This document shows positions 53,801-62,175 of a DNA stretch of 64,000 bases, in pieces (within the stretch, counting starts at the first letter, position 1; the number at the start of each line of letters is the position of its first letter). Where the stretch lies: assembly GCF_963678635.1 (NCBI RefSeq), contig NC_087065.1:12607579-12671578 (forward strand), read 5' to 3'. The notes beneath the pieces are model-generated. The model did no database searches. It saw nothing but the letters and a program-made list of their open reading frames with translations, and was not told the DNA's origin. The DNA comes from Symsagittifera roscoffensis. Its lineage: Eukaryota > Xenacoelomorpha > Acoela > Convolutidae. The translations under genes were made by a program, and so were the position numbers.

Positions 53801-54532
53801 GTGTATGCAATGGTAGCCTTGCTCTCGGAAAGAAAATATGATGTGATCATATCAGCTCCGAATCGCCTGATAGAAATGGAGAACCTGAGGCCACTTAAGG
53901 CTGAACTGCCTGCAGTATGGTCAGATATCTCAAACGCGATGAGAGGATTCAAGGACCACGCGCTACACATGTTAGTGTTGGACGAAGTGCTGGGGTTGGA
54001 ACTGTCCAACTTCAATCGACAACTCAAACTGAAACCGGGAATAGACGACGACCATCGAGTGATCACGGCAATGTCCAACGACTTATGGTTCCGAGCAATG
54101 GAAGTGGCAAGTGAAGACACAAGAAGAAAAAATTCACTAGAGACGAGAGCTCATCTGGAGGCGATGGTTCTGAGAACCAAGCCGGAAGCCAACCAGTGGC
54201 TACACCTGAATCCTAGAGTAGCGGCATTGGGTGCAGATGCTTTTCAGCAAGGCCCCTTAATGATCACGAAGATACATGCCTACTTGTTGAAACAGGTGAA
54301 CCTGGCGGAAAATGCCGGAGAAAAGACCGCTGAGTTTGTGAAAAGAATGTGTCAGATTACTCTGGAAACCTTCTGGACCCAGGAAGTGAAAGGACAGGAG
54401 GGCTTTGAAAGGACAGACAGCATGCTAGAAGGGTTGGGAGCCGGATGGACCGCGTCCTTCTTGGCGAAAGTTTACCCGAAAGTCTCGCACTATTTGATAA
54501 AGGAATTCCTCCAAGCAGTAGTGAGAGTATAG
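50828..54532 (+). CDS. 1234-aa protein with SGNH/GDSL hydrolase domain and a second SGNH-like unit (giant element)
   Basis: It starts MDNFNLDELMDLAEAYVG. A coiled coil lies near residues 160-215 (DELKSTKKELDEMTRSM). Residues ~400-575 form an SGNH hydrolase domain: block I LILGDSLVRVL (Ser411), block II AFGGATIAQL, block III LVGTNDIS (Asn460) and block V TTDGIHFDS (Asp554, His557), so the whole catalytic set is present. This fold usually removes acyl or acetyl groups. A second unit follows with VVANSEFVY (Ser871 in place of GDS) and IVFAGINDHLHS (Asn922). Its Ser-to-Asn spacing (51) almost equals that of the first unit (49), but no DxxH is seen, so it is probably inactive. No signal peptide or membrane segment is visible, which argues against an envelope. 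A TAG at 54530 ends the frame, yet coding continues in phase. Confidence 0.8.
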   Translation: MDNFNLDELMDLAEAYVGPMIDAIYRRLIDRDFALEDPEVVMLLTALINILGHDNRGDRPTEVLLMAAYGERGVLDRPNMRVMRWRNGALSGSDLANEPGLGSSRTYQPGEMPMPSKPKPGLTRMLREMNSEATSSGSPLRAAVPPKRAKVTQKVQTNQTIQDLDEMNDELKSTKKELDEMTRSMLQMEEDRDMWRKLFEDCNKKQGQEIERLRQEYKERSEQVALTTAVEKVIPARDIPRGQSPMELLTPREMSRTTETRPPVETNRVTIPDPSDTLGDPVVEQTVRKLIETAGRLVANKNAPGSGVTAPYGTIDDTGRVQLSQTVIRQGISNVTPLMGSSRIPERKVRKMPAKKVSRIIDVQKNNQLKYNFTGVPETNPRACFNRATWSPAVNLQQPPLGTSHLILGDSLVRVLSNLRTSWVTTVMAFGGATIAQLYRMVELMNPGKIPNVMILVGTNDISRGSDEQEALWESMMVCLFTTLWQKFSCAVLTVCTVPMNARSLTASGRRHNEGVIRWNNILRNLANRNAGRMILMDIEHELRAMDQARLTTDGIHFDSIEGQAWLNRVFQERLEELEAELFDTGVLKEEGTVSDAVITTFVPPSLETRLGTVPAVTNYRQQSSSEPGRRTDVQDRLGEAPMRRTIHPRRRIGPVNQPIEEVAGTSRSDTRSETTSTSQEERPSRGSVLWSRSIPSPWHIYKDELMKLDLQRVSFIEDARRMLNGATLSVSRLYSITGVDWLIAASINFSSTTALRFADLEGLPSNNTMGPVNARPLQDVRLNHDEGNREERPGRFLTARAPIGQHVKIFRQLTTPPGHVKERVYPKLVNQDSDAQRYGGLTAIKKDETIFAAYDKTEMRKAKIMVVANSEFVYTSKSLFWPDVIMLAAVDLDLLQSVSLAIGVQRQTEMNPITIVFAGINDHLHSRGFLSRLRDPATAENAVWPAIKDMLESMGEVVDATKEGSFNKVALRVVFALSPGYAHLPDGLKFVYAMVALLSERKYDVIISAPNRLIEMENLRPLKAELPAVWSDISNAMRGFKDHALHMLVLDEVLGLELSNFNRQLKLKPGIDDDHRVITAMSNDLWFRAMEVASEDTRRKNSLETRAHLEAMVLRTKPEANQWLHLNPRVAALGADAFQQGPLMITKIHAYLLKQVNLAENAGEKTAEFVKRMCQITLETFWTQEVKGQEGFERTDSMLEGLGAGWTASFLAKVYPKVSHYLIKEFLQAVVRV

Positions 54533-57502
54533 ATAGTGGAATTAATAGTCTTGTTCGTGACATTCGGAGCGGAGAGTTTCGTGAAAGGACCGGCGATACT
54601 GCTCACGGATGGAATACAGAACCTGCGACTAGATGGACTTCTGACATTGATCGCAATAACCCACGGAAACTTAGGAGGACTAATGAAACTGGCACGTTGT
54701 CCAGAGCAGATGAAAGAGAGAGTGAGGAACCTGGATATGAAGAAATCCACGGACTCGTGGAACAAAATAAGAGACCTGAGACACACTCTTATCCAATATT
54801 TCTTGCAGCAAAATCGCTTTGGAACCGGAGAAGACGAGACAATTGAAAGAGAGGAAGATGTTAGACGACATGTTGGAGGCATGCCGCTATTAACGGATCT
54901 GAGCTTGGCTATGAGGACCGATCCCTTGGCGCTGATCAGAGGAGTCACGGAGTTCGTGACAGTGATATATGGACCAGCAGTCACGTTTGCATTCCCTGAC
55001 GTTAAAGTGGAAGCATATAGGAGGTCGGTGCTGCACCTGAACCTCATATCGGCAGTGGACGGTAGTACACTGAACTGGTGTGAGCAGAACACGTTGCGGG
55101 AGCTCATGAGTGAAGATCTGTTATTTGCGAAGATATCAGAGCCAGAAATGACGATCATCAATTTTGACGATCACTTCCGTGACCGCATGGGGGAAGTAGA
55201 AAGAGGACACATCGAGGTGTTTTCAAAGCTTTGGAATCTGAGACCCTATGACAAAACGAATGGTGAAATAGCCAGAGTGCCTCGTCTCACTGCAGCATAT
55301 CACAAGGTGAGAGAAGAGACGAAGGACTGGGGCGATTACAAGAAGCTACCGGAGGCAATCCCTGAATTCCCTCTAATAAGAAGGATGTTGCTCGGAGCAG
55401 TCTCCGTGGTACAAACTCCTAGGTTGAGAGCATTCGAAACCAATGAAAGGAGAATAGGGAATTTTGTGGGAACGATGGATCCATACTTCGTAGGGAGAAA
55501 TGCCGCCGTGTTACAGTACACACGATTTGCATACACGGATCAAGCGACGAGAAGGCGAATAAGCAACGCCGCTACTCCCAAGCCTGGAAGATTTGATGAG
55601 GAATGGAAAGGACTAGGCTTAGCCGCGATGAGAATGAGAGGCAGGACAGAATTGCCTGAAGCCTCATTAACCCTGACCAGTGTGAAAAAGGAGATGAAAG
55701 TGGGAGGAATATTGCAGACGAGAACCTTCCTAGCACCCTTCGGCTGCGATGAAATCAAAGTGGTCCATGGAGAAGAGGAAGATAAATCGGCCGGTACATT
55801 GCTCATACCGAGATTCCAGGAAGAAGCCGATATTGACGAACAAGGACCAGTGAGCCCGAACAAGGATAAGTCAGAAGGAGATGACGGACAGGGTGGAAGC
55901 CGTCAGACTGAACAAACCATGCAACAAGATCAAGCTGGTGGGGAAGACGACAGGGCATCGACAGGAGGAACATCCAGCCTGGATTTCAATATCTTCAGTG
56001 ATCTTGAGAATAATGCAGACACGTTGGAAACGACTGAGCCAGCGGATGAAGGCATCTCGACACTGGAGCCACCGTCAGCCTTTATGGAAATGAAACGGAA
56101 TTTGCCGGAGAGCAGCTCTCCTGGCAATTCAAGAAATAACGACCAGAGAATCCTCATGGAATCACCGCGGAGGAGAAGAATAGAGGCCTCAGCCAGAGTA
56201 CCTTTCTTGGGAACGCTGCCCGAAGAAGAATGGGAAGTACATCACCGAGACCATGAGAGTAGGACGGGATGTAAGCTGGACAGAGTGGCGTTTATGGAAG
56301 AAGTCTGGACCGTGATTCAGAGCTATGGGACCCAGTCCATCCTCAAAACAGGTCTCAATCAACCCTTGATGAGAGAAGTACTTGACAAGCTTGATGAGTG
56401 TGAAGGGAGACTGAGTGAGTTATTGATCGACTCAGCCACTGATGAGAGTGAAGCGAATTCTCCCATCAAGATGACACCGCAGGACGATGAAGGAGAGGTG
56501 GTGTACCTGTCAAGAACCAGGAGAGGGACGATGCGATCGAAAATGGTGATTGATAAAATCAATGCGATGAAAATGAAGTTAGGCAGCAGAGTGATGCCGA
56601 GGAGAATTGGAAAGACGAAAGTGGATTCAGAAATATCGATGAAAGCTGGTAACTCAGCGAAAAGAAAACGAGTCGAGGAGGTCATGGTTTTGGGGCAAGG
56701 TGATTATCAATTGTCTGTCACAGATAGAATATTAACTGATATAGCGATGGTGCCACCCATTCTCATGGCGGGGATAAAGTCAACCGGTTATAAATCCAAA
56801 AGGAGTGACCGCACTCTGACTGGAGCAACGTTAGAAATGGAGATACTCAGCCAATTTGGAGAGAGCAAAATGAGGGACTTCAAGCCATCTCCCATGAATC
56901 ATGGAAAGGGAAGTGTTGCAGGACAACTAACACCAGTGGAATACAACCGACTAACCGTGTCGGAGACAATGTCGATAGATGAACCCACTGGTGGATACAT
57001 GGAGATTTTGGAATACCGAAACTCGGCTAGAGGGTATGTAATGGCCCTGGAAGACGAAAAAGCCATGGAGGGTTATCTGGAAATGATGTTGCAAGGCACC
57101 ACCCTCAAGCAGAAGGCGTATGGAACCTTGGCGTCGTCTGACATACAGGCGGAAACAATCGAGCAGTTAGTGAGCCTTCTGCTCGAAAGCAGTAGTATTG
57201 AGGTATTTCGAAGAGGAAATGAGGACTATGCCAAGAATACATGCTCTCGTGGCAGTACCTTACGTAATGACAGAGTTACAACTCAGGTTCGCCTGGTGCA
57301 TGATGGGACTGACTCGCGAAGAATACGATTCAGAAGAAAGAAAGAGATCAAAAGAAGAAAAGGTTTTCCTTATGACGAATCTGAGGGATCTGATAGTCCA
57401 GGAGGGAGCAGCAGTAGCGTGTGCGAAGCGGAGAGACGCTCTCTGTTTCATTTGATTCCTGATAGAGCAGATTTCAGTACCTGCATTAAACACTTGTGTT
57501 AA
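54533..57502 (+). CDS. ~988-codon continuation of the extra polyprotein (giant element)
   Basis: It is in frame with the preceding ORF after the TAG at 54530-54532 (VVRV then IVELIVLFVTFG), so the two were probably one protein. The first ~220 codons weakly echo the SGNH pattern: ILLTDGIQNL, AITHGNLGGLMKL and, later, INFDDHFRD. The middle is helical and basic, followed by an acidic linker (EEEDKSAGTLL) and a Lys/Arg-rich part (RTRRGTMRSKMVIDK). From about 57175 the real coding sequence appears to move to the +1 frame; the last ~100 codons of this frame are Arg/Ser-rich and look like out-of-frame translation. No known domain is certain. Confidence 0.65.
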   Translation: MVELIVLFVTFGAESFVKGPAILLTDGIQNLRLDGLLTLIAITHGNLGGLMKLARCPEQMKERVRNLDMKKSTDSWNKIRDLRHTLIQYFLQQNRFGTGEDETIEREEDVRRHVGGMPLLTDLSLAMRTDPLALIRGVTEFVTVIYGPAVTFAFPDVKVEAYRRSVLHLNLISAVDGSTLNWCEQNTLRELMSEDLLFAKISEPEMTIINFDDHFRDRMGEVERGHIEVFSKLWNLRPYDKTNGEIARVPRLTAAYHKVREETKDWGDYKKLPEAIPEFPLIRRMLLGAVSVVQTPRLRAFETNERRIGNFVGTMDPYFVGRNAAVLQYTRFAYTDQATRRRISNAATPKPGRFDEEWKGLGLAAMRMRGRTELPEASLTLTSVKKEMKVGGILQTRTFLAPFGCDEIKVVHGEEEDKSAGTLLIPRFQEEADIDEQGPVSPNKDKSEGDDGQGGSRQTEQTMQQDQAGGEDDRASTGGTSSLDFNIFSDLENNADTLETTEPADEGISTLEPPSAFMEMKRNLPESSSPGNSRNNDQRILMESPRRRRIEASARVPFLGTLPEEEWEVHHRDHESRTGCKLDRVAFMEEVWTVIQSYGTQSILKTGLNQPLMREVLDKLDECEGRLSELLIDSATDESEANSPIKMTPQDDEGEVVYLSRTRRGTMRSKMVIDKINAMKMKLGSRVMPRRIGKTKVDSEISMKAGNSAKRKRVEEVMVLGQGDYQLSVTDRILTDIAMVPPILMAGIKSTGYKSKRSDRTLTGATLEMEILSQFGESKMRDFKPSPMNHGKGSVAGQLTPVEYNRLTVSETMSIDEPTGGYMEILEYRNSARGYVMALEDEKAMEGYLEMMLQGTTLKQKAYGTLASSDIQAETIEQLVSLLLESSSIEVFRRGNEDYAKNTCSRGSTLRNDRVTTQVRLVHDGTDSRRIRFRRKKEIKRRKGFPYDESEGSDSPGGSSSSVCEAERRSLFHLIPDRADFSTCIKHLC

Positions 57503-57503
57503 A
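57174..57503 (+). CDS. Bridge segment in the +1 frame, broken by TGA (giant element)
   Basis: The frame of the final ORF is open upstream from 57174 to a TGA at 57453-57455 and again from 57456. It reads protein-like (LQLRFAWCMMGLTREEYD, FLMTNLRDLIVQEGAAV). It joins the previous ORF by a +1 change at about 57174-57200 and the next ORF across the single TGA. Confidence 0.55.
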
Positions 57504-59774
57504 ATGTTGAGGGAAGGCGAAGAGCGAACGAAAGCCTTGTTCTTACTAGCATTGCTGGATATGCAGCAGAGTAAACCGATGAGGGTAAACATGAAAGAAC
57601 CTGAAGAATTGGAACCCATGAAAAAGATAGACGAGATCAGGAGATTCTCAAACAAGGAGTTGAGACTCACTAAAGACTCTATGGGAGCATTGCCGAAATC
57701 CAGTGAATACTGTGGACCGATCAAGAAGAAGTCATATAGCTACGTATCCGGGATCATAGGGATAGCGTACAATCCTTTCCTGAGTGAAGACATACGCGAT
57801 TGCTTCTTTGATTATGAGCAGGCGGTGTTACTAAGATTCTGGACGTCCAGAATTGTAACGATTAAGAGCGTTAACAATCCACCGGCCAAATTGGGATTGG
57901 TCTTGGAAGAAGAGGTGACTGCACCTTCAGTACCAAAATCCGACAAGAGAGTGGAGTTTGGGTTGGGATTCTCAGATGAATTACTGAGAACGAGCTTGAT
58001 GGCAGTGTGGGAATTGATGAGGCCATCATGGTGTCCTAGTCCCAACGCTGACTCAATATTACGGGCGACACAAGACGTACAGAGGGAACTGAATGCAGAC
58101 TGTAACCTGCGTGACCTCAACATCATATATAATGTGATGATAACAGCCTCTAAGAGCAACGGAGAAGATAAAGTGGAGTTGCCTGGCTGGGGACCAGAAG
58201 ACTGGGTCAAACCTGGTAGCTGTCTGGCAGAAGTCTGTGGACTGGAGGGTCATGTTTGTGGAGGTCTAGACTGCGTAAAAACCCTGGAGAAACAACACAA
58301 GCAATTGACAGTATTGTTTGGAAATGTAATGATGAAAGCAAGAACGGAGACGGAACTGATAGCAGATTGCCATGGAGGAACCGATGTGAATCTAGTGACT
58401 GCACTAGGATTCTACAGCATGTTTGGTTCTTTAGAGTCACTATTGAATCTAGAACAGAAACATGAAATGGTCACAGCCATCAGCGTAGAAGTATTTCCAG
58501 GAGTTCTGCAGACTGAGCAGAAATATATAGGAAAATGGAGGGAAGCAATCGAGACAGAAAAGAACATCAGACACAGCGAAACTTATTGTAGACCATCAGG
58601 AGCACGATATTTGGTGGGTTCAACGTTGGCTCCAATGTGCAAGAGCAGGTATCCTGTACATTTCGTAGCTGTGGACGTGAAGAGTACAAGAACGATTGTG
58701 GATCAAGCCTTCTCAGTGCCGAAGTGTGTGAGATTGGCGAGAATGTCTGAAAAGTCTTACGAGTTACTATGTAAGATGTTCTCAGCAATTCCAGAGAGAA
58801 CCAAAGAAGAGTTGGAGTCAATACTAGGAAAGAAGTTCATGGGATATGTGAGCGGGAACTTCAGTGACTTCGAAAAACAGAAACAGAGAGGATCAACTGT
58901 CACAGATTACAATGCAGTAGATGAGAATGATGAAATCCACCGAGTGATGATGGAAGTGGAACCATTGCTGGAAGCTTCGGGAAAACGTAATTGGAGGAGC
59001 ATCATGTTGACGCATGACGAGTTTCCTTGCCACTGCTTGCTGCAGACCTGGTGGTATCCCAAGCGTAGTAATCTGATGTTGATCTGGGACTCTGGAGAGC
59101 TGCTCTCCATGGGTTTACCAGATTCATCACAGCCCGTAACAATGGTGATAGTGGGAGTTATGATGGCGATACGATGGCTGGAGGCTCATGTGAGAGAGAA
59201 TAATAAACAGGAGGCGCCGACGAGAGAACAATTGCGGAAATTAGATTGTCTAAAAGATTTAGATCTTTTTGAGACAATGTGCAAAGTTTTAAACATTCCG
59301 ATGGAAGTGAAGAAGATATGGGCGAGAAAACGATTGATGCCATGGTTCAGAGCCAACATGACTGCATGGTTGTACGAGTATGCGAAAAAGCATATGTCGA
59401 AACACGGCAGGGTGTACAGTGAATATCAGCTGGACATTGGGGCAGGAGCTTTCAAGCGAGCTCTCGTGACTCATCGGAATGCAGTGACCACCGCTGTGAA
59501 AAGAATTTCCAGGACGAGTGAGCGTAGTGGAAATGAAAAGGCAGAGATGCTGAAAGAAGATTTGGAGAGAAACGTGACGTTGTGTCTCCACAACAGTTTC
59601 TGCAGAAACAGAGAATCCAACGTGGATCCCCTACCTTGCTGTAAGCAGAGGGTAGAAGAGCAGAAGTGTTGGAGGACGGCTTCCAACAGCGTCGGGATAG
59701 CCAACGATGTGCTACAAGACACGGAAACCGAAAGTGCGGAGTCGGTATCACAGGAGGAAGAAATGGAACATTGA
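57504..59774 (+). CDS. 756-aa final ORF of the extra polyprotein (giant element)
   Basis: The frame has an ATG at 57504, but coding probably enters from upstream. I do not recognise the family. The sequence is mostly helical with dispersed cysteines and a Cys-rich end (CLHNSFCRNRESNVDPLPCC) that could bind metal or form disulfides. One hydrophobic stretch (VTMVIVGVMMAIRWLEAH) might be a membrane helix or a buried helix; no signal peptide is seen. Residues from 57682 on recur almost unchanged at 62176-64000 (about four substitutions in 1825 bp), which shows the frame is kept open in two copies. An envelope role is not supported by the visible features, nor excluded. Confidence 0.6.
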   Translation: MLREGEERTKALFLLALLDMQQSKPMRVNMKEPEELEPMKKIDEIRRFSNKELRLTKDSMGALPKSSEYCGPIKKKSYSYVSGIIGIAYNPFLSEDIRDCFFDYEQAVLLRFWTSRIVTIKSVNNPPAKLGLVLEEEVTAPSVPKSDKRVEFGLGFSDELLRTSLMAVWELMRPSWCPSPNADSILRATQDVQRELNADCNLRDLNIIYNVMITASKSNGEDKVELPGWGPEDWVKPGSCLAEVCGLEGHVCGGLDCVKTLEKQHKQLTVLFGNVMMKARTETELIADCHGGTDVNLVTALGFYSMFGSLESLLNLEQKHEMVTAISVEVFPGVLQTEQKYIGKWREAIETEKNIRHSETYCRPSGARYLVGSTLAPMCKSRYPVHFVAVDVKSTRTIVDQAFSVPKCVRLARMSEKSYELLCKMFSAIPERTKEELESILGKKFMGYVSGNFSDFEKQKQRGSTVTDYNAVDENDEIHRVMMEVEPLLEASGKRNWRSIMLTHDEFPCHCLLQTWWYPKRSNLMLIWDSGELLSMGLPDSSQPVTMVIVGVMMAIRWLEAHVRENNKQEAPTREQLRKLDCLKDLDLFETMCKVLNIPMEVKKIWARKRLMPWFRANMTAWLYEYAKKHMSKHGRVYSEYQLDIGAGAFKRALVTHRNAVTTAVKRISRTSERSGNEKAEMLKEDLERNVTLCLHNSFCRNRESNVDPLPCCKQRVEEQKCWRTASNSVGIANDVLQDTETESAESVSQEEEMEH

Positions 59775-60595
59775 TGAATGGTCGAGAAAGCGGGAGGCAA
59801 CAAGAAGGAAAATTAGAAGAATTTAGAAGTTTTAGAACTTCTAAACGACGAAAAAAGAAGAGAAAAAAGGAGTGATGAAGAAAAGTTAAAACTCAGAATT
59901 GTTTTATGTGTGTGAGAGACTCAAGTGAGAGGCCAAGCAACCGAGTTGTAATTGAAAACTGAAACATTTAGTTGAGTTTTGAAATTGTTGCATTTGTAAA
60001 TTTGCATTTTGATTTTAGCAGAAGTGGCTTTAGAGACACTCACTTATTATTTATTTGGAAGGGCTTGAGGGAAGAGTATATTTAAATGTTCCAGCCTGCA
60101 TGATTGTTTTTAATCACTTAGGAAGACTGATCACTTTGTGGTGACGTGGAAGGCTTGAGTAATCTCTCGAAGAGGGAGATTGTTTCATTGTTCTTTCTAA
60201 CCACAGAGTTTCTTAGTTTTAATATTCAGGACAATAACAAGCATGATTTCCGAAGGGAAGGAGCATAGTAGGATAATTTTAGCTTGTTGGTTGGCAGGAC
60301 TGTCCTGCAAGCCAACACCTTTTAAATCTAAGAGAAAGAAGTTTTAATCGGGACATTGACACTGGGAGTCAGAAAATATGTTTTATCTTAGGTTATATCC
60401 TCAATGTGCAGATTAATGAGAGAATTTGAAGGCTATAATGATGTAGTATGATGCCATTTATATTCTGCAGTGAGTCGATGTGACGTGGATAAAAGTAATT
60501 TCGTGCATTTTGTAAATTCTGTTCGATGACACTGTAACCATTTTATGAACATTGCGCGATTCAATGAGGACATTGACCGGACTGTCCGGGGAGTA
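59775..60595 (+). other. 3' untranslated region and polypurine tract of the giant element
   Basis: There is no coding frame longer than about 70 codons. A small hairpin from repeated GGACTGTCC-type sequence lies near 60295-60310 (GCAGGACTGTCCTGC). ACTGTCCGGGGAGTA (60581-60595) directly precedes the 3' LTR and is the likely polypurine tract. Confidence 0.6.
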
Positions 60596-61514
60596 TGTGA
60601 CATTCGACCAGAATGTGAAAAATGCAATCTCTGCAGAATTCGGAATTTTAGCAGTAAGCCTTCCGGATTGGTGGTTTTTAAGAACTAAGAGCGTTATTGG
60701 AACGTTTGGCCAGACGGTGAGGGCTGGAATATTCTAGTATTTTAAAATTTCAAAAATTCGAATGATGACGTCACATTTCTGAGAAATGCTGAAACGGCCA
60801 TTTTAACAAAAAACGAGAGAGAAAAAATAACAACATTAGTTGCGCTGACGATAACAACGATAATCGTGATTGAAAAACAGCAGCAGATTGCAGGAATAGC
60901 AGAGGACGTTCCGAGTTGCAACTATTGTGCTGCTACAATAGTTGCAAGGCCGTTGCGAACAACGGTGAAGGGTAAGAGACAGCCTTCCGGATTAGGAGGA
61001 AATCAAGATTAACGAGCTTGATTCAGCGGATTCGTCAATCCGGAAGGGTAAAGGAACTAGAACTTTTATCCTGTTGCATAAACTTTTAGCTTCCTGTCAT
61101 GTCCTGACTTGAAATTAATTAATATCTAGATTCTCTTTGATAAGGATGAGAAGCTAGGAGTTGGGGGAAAGGGTTGATCCATCTTCGATGGAGATGATGA
61201 TTTTTATCTACTGAACAAAAACAATAGTAATATAATAAGTAGTAACCCTGTTTTTAGGAGTGACCTCGTGGTCTGGGGATACTGAGACCCAGCCATGAGC
61301 TCACTATTTGCATGTAATTAAGTTAATTTGAGCGTTCTGGTCGAAGCCGGAGAACAGTAACGTTTTTGTCGACCCGATGTTAGAAAGACCACCGGAAAGT
61401 ACTGGCTTGGTAGAGACGGTGAAAAGCATGCAAAGCTCTGTTTAGACGTTAGCCAGTCGTCTTAAGACTTAGTTTTGTTATCCGTCGATATGTATCTTCC
61501 GGGCGAATGTTACA
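60596..61514 (+). repeat. 3' LTR of the giant element
   Basis: It is the direct repeat of 38020-38938 with about six substitutions (for example ATTGGTGG versus ATTGTTGG, and GATTCAGCGG versus GATTAAGCGG). It ends CGAATGTTACA, followed by the resumed LINE sequence. Confidence 0.95.
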
Positions 61515-62175
61515 TAAAACGAGTTTCTATAGCTATTGCAAAGCTGACTTCAATAGTTTAAACGATGCGTTTTCAATCAACACTTTCTCACCTTATTGCT
61601 GTTCGAATGTTACAAAAATAGTCGAACTATGGTACGAAAGGATTCCTAGCTTTCTGCCCGAATACATCCCGCGTAGAACTCAACATAGACAAAATCTTCC
61701 TCCCTGGATAACTCCTGAGACGTCAAATTCAATGAAACGTCTTTCAACATTACGCAAACAAAAAGGTTCGCAATTTGCCTCGGTGATTGCAATGAATGAA
61801 AAGGTACAAACCGCTGTAGAGAATATTAGAAGCGAATATGAACAACATCTGTCTAACTCGCGTGATACTAAAGCCATGTTTAAATACTATAGAAAGTCCG
61901 TAACTCAGAACTACCTTCCGTCATGCAACTTGATAATTCAGTTACGAAAACCTTGCCAGAGCAAGCTAATCTATTCAACAAGTTTTTGAACTCAGCATTT
62001 ATAATATCTTCTCAACCATCCTGTCTTGAAAAACAAAAGCATTCAGTTAATTAGATTATTCAATTTATAGAACCCGACAGGAATCTGTTGCCAAATTGTG
62101 TAATGATCTACATCTAAGTAAGTCGAGAGTTCCCGATCTACTACCTCCTGTTTTATTTAAGAGTTGTAGTATGAG
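61515..62175 (+). pseudogene. Continuation of the interrupted LINE (between endonuclease and RT)
   Basis: The frame carries on from the LINE part that ends at 38019. It encodes the linker typical between endonuclease and RT (LPPWITPETSNSMKRLS, NIRSEYEQHLSNSRDTKA), and after a frame change the start of RT (SRVPDLLPPVLFKSC). It then ends abruptly at 62175, where a partial copy of the giant element begins. Confidence 0.7.

Larger units (their letters stand above)
38020..61514 (+). mobile_element. Giant Ty3/gypsy-type LTR retroelement, 23.5 kb
   Basis: Two 919-bp LTRs (38020-38938 and 60596-61514) differ at about six positions. Each starts TGTGACATTCG and ends CGAATGTTACA, an 11-bp inverted repeat with one mismatch. 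The flanking LINE frame resumes across the insertion with a short TAA duplication. The interior order is leader (38939-41905), gag, aspartic protease, RT, RNase H, integrase plus macro domain, then a ~9-kb extra coding region and a 3' UTR. The protease-RT-RNase H-integrase order and the D,D-35-E integrase with a GPF-type C-terminal module place it near Ty3/gypsy. It is far longer than the usual 5-10 kb. In-frame stops lie at 43049, 44345, 46590, 47352, 54530 and 57453, and frame changes near 44666, 48880 and 57185. Confidence 0.93.

Noticed and set aside
43049-57455. A variant genetic code in which TAA/TAG encode an amino acid
   Set aside because: The host-type genes in the window end at ordinary stops and are not interrupted by such codons, so the in-frame stops are better read as lesions or recoding of the element.
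57504-59774. An envelope glycoprotein in the last ORF
   Set aside because: No signal peptide, clear terminal membrane anchor or furin-type site is visible; the dispersed cysteines and one hydrophobic stretch are not enough.
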